From Rhodospirillales bacterium BBD 1991-14 (GTDB taxonomy: Bacteria > Pseudomonadota > Alphaproteobacteria > Kiloniellales > Kiloniellaceae), in contig LYSY01000006.1 in assembly GCA_001657395.1 (NCBI GenBank), positions 186,001-250,000 of the forward strand: 64,000 nt of DNA, given 5' to 3'. Below the pieces are notes generated by a model that saw only the letters and a program-made list of their open reading frames with translations, did not search any database and was not told the origin of the DNA. Positions 1-8,482 of this stretch are shown here, in pieces. Position 1 is the first letter of the stretch. Every line of letters starts with the position of its first letter. A program made the position numbers and the translations under genes.

Positions 1-1
1 C

Positions 2-337
2 GAAGATCCCGGCACCTACGTCTACACGGCATCGCGCGCTGCCCGAGATTCCTATCGGTCCGCTGCAGCCCATGACTGTCCGCGCGCCGCCAGCTGGGAT
101 GTTGCCGCCCCTGGAGAGGCGCTCTTCGAGCTCCGACGGCAGGGCTTTGGCCGATGTCTTGCCTGGCGGGCAGACGGCGTCGCCGGCCTGCTCCAGACAT
201 CGAAGGGAAGCCTATGGCGCGCCATCCTGATCGAGGGGGACAGGATCGCGATCATCGACGGAACCGACAGTGCGGATGGCCTCCGGCCCCTCTCGAAGCT
301 TCCGCTGCGCTGCCTGGGCTATGGCCGACAGAGTTAA
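2..337 (+). CDS. Heparinase II/III-like protein, C-terminal fragment (gene runs off the left edge)
   Basis: An open frame enters at base 2 and runs 111 codons to TAA at 335-337. It opens with EDPGTYVYTASRAARDSYRS and then AAAHD, which matches the DPGTYVYT...R...FRSTAAHN stretch of heparinase II/III-like polysaccharide lyases, followed by a beta-rich tail (GDRIAIIDG). Enzymes of this family cleave uronic-acid polysaccharides by beta-elimination and often sit in exopolysaccharide loci beside asnB and glycosyltransferases, as here. The stop overlaps the next start by 17 bases, so the two genes are probably cotranscribed. The catalytic N-terminal part lies outside the window, so activity cannot be judged. 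Confidence 0.72.
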   Translation, partial: EDPGTYVYTASRAARDSYRSAAAHDCPRAASWDVAAPGEALFELRRQGFGRCLAWRADGVAGLLQTSKGSLWRAILIEGDRIAIIDGTDSADGLRPLSKLPLRCLGYGRQS

Positions 338-1526
338 GGCCCTCTACGTCCTGTTCGAGGGCCTGCCGGAGACGGTGATCGATTCGCAGGTGGCGGCGCA
401 CATCCGGACGGTGCGTGAGGGCCTCGGCTGGGAGTTTGAGCTCTTGGCCGTCGCCTGCACGTCGAGCGGCATGACGCAATCGCTGCGCCGCAGGGAGGCC
501 GTGGAGGAGCACACCGGATGCAGGGTCCGTGTGTTGCGCGGGGTGCAGCCGGCCGTGCCTTTGAGCCACCGGCTAAATGGACTGCTCCTTGCGCGGGCGC
601 TTGGGAAAGGCCGTCCAGCCTTCGACCTCGTCCACGCGCGGACCGACTATACGGCCGCGGCAATGGGCCCGATCGCGCGACGGCACGGAGTTCCCATGAT
701 CTGGGACTGCCGCGGCGACAGCGTCGCGGAGTTCGAGGCCCGCGCCGACCAGGGCGGGCTCGCAAAGGGGCTGCTGCGGCGCTGGCGCTCGGCAAAGCTG
801 GTCGAAGCTCGGCGCATTGCGGCACAGCACGCTGCCGGGGCACTGTTCGTCTCCGAGCCGCTGCAGGCGCTCTGCGCCCCGCTGCTGAGTGACAAGCCGG
901 CGGCTGTCATTCCCTGCGTCGCGTCACAAAAGGACATGCATTTCGACCCCGGGCTGCGGCAGACGACACGGGCCGCACTGTCCCTGCCAGACGACGTGAC
1001 GGTCTTCGTCTACAGCGGCAGTCTCGTGGCCTATCAGTGTTTTTCCCAGACTGTCGACCTGTTTCGCTCCCTCCATGCCTCTCGGCCGCAGACCCACCTT
1101 CTCGTCATGACTCCCCAGAAGGCAGCGGCCGACGCGGTCCTGAGCCGGCTTCCGGACGGCAGCTTCACGTCACTGTCGGCGCGGTATCAGGAGGTGAATG
1201 CCTACCTCAATGCCGCCGATCTCGCATTCATGTTGCGGGAAGACACGCCCGTGAACCGGGTCGCCTCGCCAACGAAGTTTGCGGAGTACTGCCTTGCCGG
1301 CCTGCCCGTGATTATGACGGATGCGGTTCGAGACAGTGCCAGGATAGCGGACAGACTCGGCAACCGAATCGCCCCTGAGCTGGAATCCATTTTTGCCGCT
1401 CCGGAGCAGAACCGCGCCGTCGTCGCCCAGAAGGCCGGCGAATTGCTGTCACGGTCCCGCTATCTGCCAATCTACGAAGCACTCTGTGACGGCGCCCGCC
1501 GGCGACGCGCCGGCGGAGAGGACTGA
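321..1526 (+). CDS. Glycosyltransferase (GT4-like, GT-B fold)
   Basis: A 401-residue protein starting MADRVKALYVLFEG. A longer in-frame ATG exists at 270, but its extra 17 residues are arginine-rich and non-conserved and would lie deeper inside the upstream gene, so 321 is chosen. Residues around 95-125 (FDLVHARTDY, then MIWDCRGD) and the C-terminal half (VFVYSGSL, ADLAFMLRED, SPTKFAEYCLAGLPVI) follow the GT-B pattern, the last being the donor-nucleotide region of GT4 enzymes. It is expected to act in the cytoplasm on a polyprenyl-linked glycan. The sugar donor cannot be inferred. asnB follows after 6 bases, so the two are operonic. Confidence 0.82.
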   Translation: MADRVKALYVLFEGLPETVIDSQVAAHIRTVREGLGWEFELLAVACTSSGMTQSLRRREAVEEHTGCRVRVLRGVQPAVPLSHRLNGLLLARALGKGRPAFDLVHARTDYTAAAMGPIARRHGVPMIWDCRGDSVAEFEARADQGGLAKGLLRRWRSAKLVEARRIAAQHAAGALFVSEPLQALCAPLLSDKPAAVIPCVASQKDMHFDPGLRQTTRAALSLPDDVTVFVYSGSLVAYQCFSQTVDLFRSLHASRPQTHLLVMTPQKAAADAVLSRLPDGSFTSLSARYQEVNAYLNAADLAFMLREDTPVNRVASPTKFAEYCLAGLPVIMTDAVRDSARIADRLGNRIAPELESIFAAPEQNRAVVAQKAGELLSRSRYLPIYEALCDGARRRRAGGED

Positions 1527-1532
1527 GCGGCC

Positions 1533-3482
1533 ATGTGCGGCTTCGCCGGCTTTATCGACATTAGCGCTTCGACACCCCAGGACGCACTGGAGCGGCTGGC
1601 CCAGGCTATGGTCGATCCGATCCGGCACCGAGGTCCGGATGCCGGCGGTGTATGGGCCGATGCAACAGCCGGATTTGCGGTTGGTTTTCGCCGCCTGGCG
1701 ATCATTGATTTGAGTGCGGCCGGCGATCAGCCGATGATCTCGGCAAGTGGCCGCAATGTCATCGTTTATAATGGCGAAACATACAACGCCGCCGAGATCA
1801 GGGCTGACCTCGAAGCCCTGGGCATTCGTTTTCGCGGACACAGCGATACCGAGGTGGTGCTCGAGGCCTGCGAGGCCTGGGGTGTGGAGGCGGCGGTCGC
1901 GCGGATGAATGGCATGTTCGCCTTTGCTCTGTGGGACCGGCGGGATCGGCGCTTGCAGCTCGTGCGGGATCGCGTCGGCATCAAGCCGCTCTATTGGGGA
2001 AAACTGGGCGGAACGATCTTCTTCGGATCTCAGAGCAAGTCCTTCGCTGCACACCCTGCGTGGCGAGGCGAAGTCGATCAGGAGGCGCTGGCGGCCTATT
2101 TTCAATTCGGCTACGTGCCGTCGCCGCTTTCGGTGTTCCGGGGTATCCGCCAGATCGAACCGGGGCGGATCCTCAGCCTTGAGGCCGGCGGCACGGTCCG
2201 GGATACGGTCTATTGGGATGCCCGGTCGGTCGCCGAGACAGGGCAGGGTGACCTGAGCAAGCTTACTGAGCAAGATGCCATCGAAGAGTTGGACCGGCTC
2301 TTGCGCGACGCCGTGAAAAGCCGCTTGGTTGCCGATGTCCCGTTGGGGGCCTTCCTCTCGGGCGGTATCGACAGCTCCACTGTCGTTGCCCTGATGCAGA
2401 GCCAGTCGACACACAAAGTGAAGTCTTTTTCTATCGGCTTCCGCGAGAGCGACCACGACGAGGCGGCCTATGCAAAGGCGATTGCCGCTCACCTGGGCAC
2501 CAACCATACCGAGCTGTATGTGGACGCTGGTCAGGCACTCGATCTCATTCCGTCCCTGGCCCAGTGGTACGACGAGCCCTTTGCCGATTCCTCGCAGATT
2601 CCGACCTTGCTGGTTTCCCAACTCGCCCGCAGCTCAGTTACTGTTTCCCTGTCGGGCGATGGTGGCGATGAGCTGTTCGCGGGATACAACCGCTATGCCT
2701 TAGGGGAATTGATCTGGCGCCGGTTCGGCTCCCTGCCTCTGCCGGTTCGGCGCGCGCTGTCTGGCGCGATGAAGATGGTGTCGCCGGACGGATGGGATTC
2801 GGTCCACGGGTTTCTGCCGGGCCGGCGCCGATACTCCCAGTTCGGCGACAAGGTGCACAAGGTTGCTGATGTGATCACCGGTGAAGACAGCGATGCCATG
2901 TATGCCCGCCTGCTGAGCCACTGGAAACCCGAGACGGGTGTGGTGCGTGGTGCAGCGGGACGGAACACGGTCAAGGACGCGCCCGGACTGCAAGACACCT
3001 TGCCGGGCCTGATGGAGCGTATGCAGTATCTCGATCAAGTGACTTACCTGCCCGACGACATTCTGACAAAGCTGGATCGGGCCACGATGGCGGTCAGTCT
3101 CGAAGGCCGGGTGCCATTGCTTGACTTCCGGGTGGTGGAATGGGCGTGGCGTCTGCCGCGCTCGCTCAGGCTTCGGAACGGCAGCGGAAAGTGGATCCTC
3201 AGGCGTGTCCTGGAGCGTTACGTACCAAGCGAACTGTTCGAGCGGCCCAAGACGGGGTTTGGCCTGCCGCTGGACGCGTGGCTGCGTGGGCCGCTTCGCG
3301 AATGGGCGGAGGCGATGCTGGCGGAGCCGGCACTGGAAGCCCACGGCCTGTTGAACGCTGCGCCCATCCGTACCCGATGGCAAGAACACCTGTCCGGACG
3401 GCGCAGCTGGCACCACTCGCTTTGGTGCGTACTGATGTTCCAGTCCTGGCATAGGTCTGTTGTGGACGGGGTACGGCAATGA
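1533..3482 (+). CDS. asnB: Asparagine synthase (glutamine-hydrolysing) family amidotransferase
   Basis: The 649-residue protein begins MCGFAGFID, so Cys2 can act as the N-terminal glutaminase nucleophile after Met removal. The class II amidotransferase domain covers about residues 2-215 (RHRGPDAGG, YNGETYN, GHSDTE). The ATP-pyrophosphatase synthase domain follows, with the P-loop SGGIDSS at residues 276-282 and later SLSGDGGDELFAGY. The family converts aspartate to asparagine with glutamine and ATP. Copies inside polysaccharide loci are often thought to amidate uronic acids or modify glycans instead. Its position between glycosyltransferases makes the surface-glycan role at least as likely as housekeeping asparagine synthesis. 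Confidence 0.9.
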   Translation: MCGFAGFIDISASTPQDALERLAQAMVDPIRHRGPDAGGVWADATAGFAVGFRRLAIIDLSAAGDQPMISASGRNVIVYNGETYNAAEIRADLEALGIRFRGHSDTEVVLEACEAWGVEAAVARMNGMFAFALWDRRDRRLQLVRDRVGIKPLYWGKLGGTIFFGSQSKSFAAHPAWRGEVDQEALAAYFQFGYVPSPLSVFRGIRQIEPGRILSLEAGGTVRDTVYWDARSVAETGQGDLSKLTEQDAIEELDRLLRDAVKSRLVADVPLGAFLSGGIDSSTVVALMQSQSTHKVKSFSIGFRESDHDEAAYAKAIAAHLGTNHTELYVDAGQALDLIPSLAQWYDEPFADSSQIPTLLVSQLARSSVTVSLSGDGGDELFAGYNRYALGELIWRRFGSLPLPVRRALSGAMKMVSPDGWDSVHGFLPGRRRYSQFGDKVHKVADVITGEDSDAMYARLLSHWKPETGVVRGAAGRNTVKDAPGLQDTLPGLMERMQYLDQVTYLPDDILTKLDRATMAVSLEGRVPLLDFRVVEWAWRLPRSLRLRNGSGKWILRRVLERYVPSELFERPKTGFGLPLDAWLRGPLREWAEAMLAEPALEAHGLLNAAPIRTRWQEHLSGRRSWHHSLWCVLMFQSWHRSVVDGVRQ

Positions 3483-3543
3483 GTGGGATCACGACCGCGA
3501 GTCTCCGCCGCCTAAGGCGGCCCCGAGTGAAGGAACCCAGGTG

Positions 3544-4710
3544 ATGCGCATCCTGCATGTCATAACAGGCCTGCAGCGCGGAGGTGCCGAAGCGATGCTG
3601 GCTAAATTGCTCTCGCGGATGGACAGCACACGGTTCGAGAATCATGTCGTAACTCTTCTATCCGGTGGTAGTCTTTGGCACGAAGTCGAGCCACACTGCG
3701 GAAGTCTCACCAGCCTCGGCATAAGTTCGCCGGTGCAAGGGCCGCAGGCGATCTTCGCGCTCCAGCGCCATATGCGAGCGCTGAGACCCGACGTTGTCCA
3801 GACCTGGCTCTATCACGGCGACCTGGTTGGAGGCGTGTGCGCAAGGCTGTGTGGACTTCCCTTCATCTGGAACATCCGTTGCTCGGACATGGACATGCGG
3901 CGGTACTCCCTTGCGTCGCGGACAGTCCTCGCGATCCTGCCCCATCTATCGCGGCTTCCGGCTGCCGTTATTGCCAATTCACGGGCGGGTCGCGTAGCGC
4001 ACGAAGCGCTTGGCTATCGCCCGAAGCGCTGGGTCCTGATTCCGAACGGCTTCGATACCAACCGTTTCCGGCCCGATCCGGCCGCCGCGGCGGACATCCG
4101 TCGGGAACTGGGGCTGGCGCCAGGCGCCTTCGTGGTGGGCATGGCGGCCCGCTTCGATCCCAAGAAAGACCATGAGACTTTTCTGCGGGCTGCCGCGCTG
4201 CATGCCGAGCGCCATCCACAAACGCGATTTATCCTGGTTGGTCAAGGTCTCAAGGCCGAATCCAGCGCGCTTGCAGACGATGTTGACGCAAAAGGACTGC
4301 AGGGTAGGGTGCTGTTGCTTGAAGAGCGTGCGGACATTCCGCGGGTCTTGCAGGCTTTCAATGTGGCGACTCTGTCGTCGGCCTTCGGTGAGGGCTTCCC
4401 CAACTTCATCGGTGAGGCAATGGCCTGCGCCCTGCCTTGTGCCGCCACCGACGTCGGAGACTCTGCTGCGATCATCGGCGAAACCGGGCATGTCGTTCCG
4501 CCGGCCGACCCGGCGGCGCTGGCTGCGGCGTGGACGGCTCTGGCGGATGCGGGTCCATCGGAGCGCAATTCCCTGGGAGAGGCGGCCCGAAAGCGAATCG
4601 TGGAGCACTATTCCTTGCCAGCAGTCGTGCGCCAGTATGAGGGCCTCTACGCAGCGATAGGCAACGGCAAGTACGCCGATCGCCGGTCAGAGATATCGCC
4701 TGCCGTCTAA
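3544..4710 (+). CDS. Glycosyltransferase, GT4 family
   Basis: The start at 3544 gives MRILHVITGLQRGGAEAML, the classic N-terminal G-G-A-E loop of GT4 enzymes. GAAGGA about 10 bases upstream is a plausible ribosome site, and a GTG immediately before it (3541) is an alternative. An ATG at 3460 would add 28 unconserved residues and overlap asnB, so it was rejected. The protein has 388 residues. Later motifs are WNIRCSDMDM, VLIPNGFD, VGMAARFDPKKDHETF and SSAFGEGFPNFIGEAMACALP, the last containing the E-x7-E-like donor-binding region. It should add one sugar to a lipid-linked oligosaccharide at the inner membrane. The specific sugar is unknown. Confidence 0.88.
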   Translation: MRILHVITGLQRGGAEAMLAKLLSRMDSTRFENHVVTLLSGGSLWHEVEPHCGSLTSLGISSPVQGPQAIFALQRHMRALRPDVVQTWLYHGDLVGGVCARLCGLPFIWNIRCSDMDMRRYSLASRTVLAILPHLSRLPAAVIANSRAGRVAHEALGYRPKRWVLIPNGFDTNRFRPDPAAAADIRRELGLAPGAFVVGMAARFDPKKDHETFLRAAALHAERHPQTRFILVGQGLKAESSALADDVDAKGLQGRVLLLEERADIPRVLQAFNVATLSSAFGEGFPNFIGEAMACALPCAATDVGDSAAIIGETGHVVPPADPAALAAAWTALADAGPSERNSLGEAARKRIVEHYSLPAVVRQYEGLYAAIGNGKYADRRSEISPAV

Positions 4711-4947
4711 GTGTACAGATTTGCGTCAGCGTGGCCGGGGCTCATTCTGGTGGTGGATCGAACAGCAACTCTGAGCCGACGTTCGACGGAACGCAGCTTG
4801 ATGTCTCGACCGAAGCCATCGAACTGGGGGCGGCGGTCAACAATTGGGGCGCGACGCCACCGTCAGTCCGCGCGTAGAACGGGGCTCAGGACGGCAGCCC
4901 GAAAAGTAGGTACTTAGACGCCAATTCACAATCGAGAGTCCAAGAAA
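4711..4947 (+). other. Gap with an unassigned coding remnant
   Basis: No complete gene is visible between the glycosyltransferase stop and the broken acyltransferase. One frame reads through 4738-4876 with a plausible protein-like composition (GGGSNSNSEPTFDG, then LDVSTEAIELGAAVNNWG) and stops at TAG. It has no start codon and I do not recognise a family. It may be the tail of a secreted or repeat protein whose front was deleted, in line with the decayed gene next to it, or chance. Confidence 0.25.
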
Positions 4948-6113
4948 ATACCTAACGTCATACACCCGTCGGTCCCCGTCTATCGTCCCTTTGGTACCTT
5001 CCGCTTCCTGCTCGCGATCGCGGTCGTGGTCAGTCATACGTTCCCGATGACCTTTCCCGACGATCATCTTCTGCGGCAGATCGGAATCGGCAACGTTGCC
5101 GTAATGGGCTTTTTCATCCTGTCCGGCTTCATCATATCGGAAGCAGCGATCACGCGTTCTATTCGGGCAGGCCGATCGCCTTCATGAGCAACCGGCTGGC
5201 GCGCATCGTCCCACCTTATTGGGCCGCACTGTTCGTCTCCGTTTGCATTCACGCGGCGCTCGCGCAGGATGGCCCGGTTAGAACATCGGCGACAGAGACG
5301 ATGCCGTCCGGCGCCCTGGACGCCAGCAGCCTTGTGGAGAACGCTCTCAAGATCTTCGCCCGTCCATCGGAATTGACCATGGCACTGGACCACCCGTTTT
5401 ACGGGTTCGTGCGTTTCTACTGGGCGGTTTACATCGAGTTACTCTTCTACGGCGCGACCTTCCTCGTCGCGGCGCTGACAGTGGTTCCCTTGGTAAAACG
5501 GATGCGCCTCGGTGGGAGCGTCGTCGCCGCGGCGATGGTCTTTGCGACGGCTCTCCACGTCTCAGGGGAGTATGCCGGCCGTGAGATTGTGGCGTTTCCT
5601 GGACGATGGGGCTTCACCTTTGCGCCCTATTTCCTGATCGGCGTCTCGCTCTACTTCTGCTTGACCCTGCGGTCCCGCGCAGCCTTTGCCGGCTTCGCGG
5701 TCTCCTACGCCCTGATGTCGCTGCATTTCAGCCGTTACGTCCAGGGCAAGATTCCGCTCTTCAACGAATGGGCAAGCGGCTTGCTCGAACCGGGCCATGC
5801 GATCCCGATCCTGCTGCTGCTCGCCGTGCCGGCCGTACTATGGCGTCTTGCGCACATCAGGATCGATCGCTTTACGTCAGTTGACTGGCGGCTCGGCAAC
5901 CTCTCCTATCCGATCTACCTCAATCACTGGGTCGTCATCGTCGCGATGTACACCTTGACCGAGGGCACCGGGTTTGCGGTGCAAGCGGTGTCGATCGCCG
6001 CGTCTATTGCGCTGTCGTGGGCTCTCATGCATGCCGTCGAGACGCCGCTGCAGTCCGTGCGCGACAAGCTGAGAGGCCAATCGTTAATGGTAGAAGAGGA
6101 GTCGGCCCGTTAG
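4948..6113 (+). pseudogene. Acyltransferase-3 family gene, frameshifted and lacking a clear start
   Basis: Two frames together encode an acyltransferase-3 (OafA/NodX type) integral membrane protein. The first part, about 4948-5145, reads VYRPFGTFRFLLA and FFILSGFIISEA, the typical first two membrane helices. The second, from about 5145 to TAG 6111-6113, reads HAFYSGRPIAFMSNRLARIV and continues through some eight more helices to the end. The join needs a -1 shift near 5145. The first part is preceded by a stop at 4915-4917 and has no ATG, GTG or TTG before the conserved helix. An ATG at 5184 would give a 309-residue protein lacking the catalytic front. The intact family O-acetylates surface sugars. 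A sequencing error could explain the shift but not the missing start. Confidence 0.72.
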
Positions 6114-6135
6114 GCTCAAGCGAGCAAGGAGTCTG

Positions 6136-6270
6136 ATGCTTCCACTGAGTAGAGTTCTCTACCGCTATCTGTTGTATGAAGGCTCAAGAGCAATGAAACC
6201 TGCGGATCTCTATAAAGTGCGCGTGCGCGAAGAATGGGTCTCCACCGAGCGGGTCAGGGAAACCGCTTAA
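6136..6270 (+). CDS. Small hypothetical protein (44 aa) directly before manC
   Basis: An ATG at 6136 preceded by AAGGA (6126-6130) opens a 44-residue basic, tyrosine- and arginine-rich protein: MLPLSRVLYRYLLYEG at the start and EEWVSTERVRETA at the end. TAA at 6268-6270 is four bases before the manC ATG, so translation of manC may be coupled to it. No family is recognised and no membrane segment is evident. It could be a genuine small protein, a leader peptide, or chance in a short gap. The good ribosome site and tight spacing argue for translation. Confidence 0.4.
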   Translation: MLPLSRVLYRYLLYEGSRAMKPADLYKVRVREEWVSTERVRETA

Positions 6271-6274
6271 CGAC

Positions 6275-7702
6275 ATGACCATTCATCCAGTTCTTCTCTG
6301 TGGTGGCAGCGGAACGCGACTTTGGCCGCTCTCGCGTATGCTCTATCCAAAGCAACTGCTTCAGTTCGGGGGCGAGGATCCACTGCTGCTGTCGACGGCC
6401 AAGCGTGCTCAGGGCAAAGCCTTTGCGGCGCCGCTTGTGATCTGCAATGAGGAACACCGTTTTCTGGTTGCCGCGCTGTTCCGGCACGCCTCGATCGACA
6501 CGGCTGGAATCGTCTTGGAGGCTGAGGGCCGCAACACGGCACCGGCCGCCGCGGTTGCGGCGCTCTGCGCCCTGCGGGATGCAGGGGAGGAGGAAGACCC
6601 GCTTTTGCTGCTACTGCCTTCAGATCACGTTGTCCCGGACTCAGTTGCATTTCGAGATTGTGTTCTAAAGGCTGTCCCGGCAGCGCAGGCCGGGCGGATC
6701 GTGACCTTTGGCATTCGTCCGACCCGCGCGGAGACCGGATACGGCTATATCGAGGTGGCGAAGACAGTCGGGGATGGCACGGCGCCCGTCGATGCTCGGC
6801 GTTTTGTCGAGAAGCCGGACCTGTCAACCGCCAAGGGCTACGTCAAGGATGGCAAGCATTACTGGAACGCCGGTATCTTTCTCTGCTCGGCCAGAACTCT
6901 GCTGGGGGAGTTGCAGGGCTTCGCGTCGGATGTCCTGGCTGCCGCCGATGCCGCCCTTGCCGGAGCGCAGGAGGATAGCGACTTTCTAAGGCTTGATCCG
7001 GACGCTTACGGAGAGTCACCTGCCATCTCCATCGACCATGCGGTCATGGAGAGGACGAATCGGGCCTCTGTCTTGCCGGTGGCTTTCGAATGGAGCGACA
7101 TCGGGTCCTGGCAGGAGATTTGGGCCCGGTCGCAGAAAGACACAGCGCAGAACGCGGTGATCGGCGACGCCATCCTGCAGAACACTTCGGGGAGCCTTGC
7201 CTACAGCGCAGCCGAGGCTCTGACAGTGGTTGCCGGGCTGGAGGACGTGGTCGTGGTCAACACCGAGGACGTGGTCCTGGTGACCCGGCGTGACGAAGGC
7301 ACCGCTGTTAAGGCGGTGATCGAGCGCTTGGCCGAGGAAGGGCGCAGAGAGCACCTTACTCACACCACGGTCTACCGGCCCTGGGGTTCCTACAAAGGGC
7401 TGACCTACGGCCCGAAGTTCCAGGTTAAGGAATTGAACATCGACGCCGGTGCGGCGATCTCTCTGCAGTACCACGAGCATCGCTCGGAGCACTGGGTGGT
7501 GGTCGACGGCACCGCGGAGGTGACGCGCGACGGCGAGGTTTTCGATTTGAAACCCAATCAGTCCACCTTTATTGCACCCGGCCAGAAGCATCGTCTGGCC
7601 AATCGCGGCCCCGGCAGTCTGAAGATCATTGAGATTCAGTGCGGCGACTACATCGGTGAGGACGACATCGTGCGCCTGGAAGACAACTACGGGCGGCGTT
7701 GA
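6275..7702 (+). CDS. manC: Mannose-1-phosphate guanylyltransferase / mannose-6-phosphate isomerase
   Basis: The 475-residue protein has the two-domain type II architecture. The N-terminal nucleotidyltransferase starts at about residue 5 with LCGGSGTRLWPLSR, followed by LLLPSDHVV and FVEKP. The C-terminal cupin isomerase domain has TVYRPWGSYKGL and then QYHEHRSEHWVVV, containing the metal-binding histidines. Such enzymes make GDP-mannose from mannose-1-phosphate and often also interconvert fructose-6-phosphate and mannose-6-phosphate. The product is the donor for mannose, rhamnose or fucose residues in capsule or O-antigen, matching the neighbouring glycosyltransferases. No phosphomannomutase or GDP-mannose dehydratase is seen in the window. 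Confidence 0.95.
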   Translation: MTIHPVLLCGGSGTRLWPLSRMLYPKQLLQFGGEDPLLLSTAKRAQGKAFAAPLVICNEEHRFLVAALFRHASIDTAGIVLEAEGRNTAPAAAVAALCALRDAGEEEDPLLLLLPSDHVVPDSVAFRDCVLKAVPAAQAGRIVTFGIRPTRAETGYGYIEVAKTVGDGTAPVDARRFVEKPDLSTAKGYVKDGKHYWNAGIFLCSARTLLGELQGFASDVLAAADAALAGAQEDSDFLRLDPDAYGESPAISIDHAVMERTNRASVLPVAFEWSDIGSWQEIWARSQKDTAQNAVIGDAILQNTSGSLAYSAAEALTVVAGLEDVVVVNTEDVVLVTRRDEGTAVKAVIERLAEEGRREHLTHTTVYRPWGSYKGLTYGPKFQVKELNIDAGAAISLQYHEHRSEHWVVVDGTAEVTRDGEVFDLKPNQSTFIAPGQKHRLANRGPGSLKIIEIQCGDYIGEDDIVRLEDNYGRR

Positions 7703-8482
7703 GGAGACCGTTGCGTGGCATGGGTCACTCTACAGCAGATGGCTTGATCTTTGATCAAATCAGCAATCCCACGCGTTGACCTAACCTGCCGGATTGCTAG
7801 CATAAGTTTTCCCGCTGTTCGGCTGGCCTCTATGTCGTCCGCCTAAACCATCCGGCAGCAATTCCGGGCGGCCGTTCTGTAAGAGGCTCTTCAAGATATG
7901 TATGGCCTTAAAAGAATGCCTGCCTGGGTGCTCGGCTGCCGCGAGACGGTCGGCGGAGGTGATCGATCCCCTGTAGAAGGAGCGCTGCGACGTTCTCAGT
8001 GTGCCGCTCAGTGTTCCGCGCCGTGAGTTGAGCTTGACGCGCCGGACTCTACGTCCCTCAGCCCCAATCCTTTCTCGCAGATGTCATCGCCCGTCTCGGA
8101 CGCCACTCTCCCTGCCAGCCGGCGAACTTGCTGCCTTACGACCCGAAACCCAGATCTTGAACGGTTTTCCAGTTGAAGAGCCGTGTTCCGACGAGCGTAG
8201 AGATGATAGCTTGACGCACAGTTCGTCCGGTAGAATCCAGTGCAAAGCAGTGTTTGCTGTCGAAGATCTAACGGGCGAAGATTGGTGAAGTAACACTCTA
8301 CCGGCCGTCTGCAAACGCCATGGAGATCGGGTCTCCTGTCGACCATGTCGGATTGCCTCTTGAAACGTCTCAGCTTAGCGTGGTTCCTTTGCAAGCTGGC
8401 AAATGTCACTTAAGAAAGTCACCACATCAAATCTAGTCCAGCCCATTGATAACTGGATGGGCCTAAGCGCGGGCACAGCACG
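7703..8482 (+). other. 780-base gap without a convincing gene
   Basis: This stretch separates manC from the next glycosyltransferase. It looks poorer in G and C than the surroundings and contains only short frames whose translations are not protein-like. Structures seen are a palindrome TTTGATCAAA at 7750-7759, a distant 9-base inverted pair (CTGCCGGAT 7786-7794 and ATCCGGCAG 7850-7858), and a short hairpin GCCCAT...ATGGGC at 8441-8462 just before the next gene. The frame at 8008-8409 on the minus strand has faint transposase flavour but no motif that can be defended. It is probably decayed DNA plus a promoter. Confidence 0.5.

Noticed and set aside
8008-8409. Possible transposase remnant in the manC gap
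   Set aside because: Only a vague resemblance in a short frame; no DDE motif, terminal repeats or second fragment could be identified.
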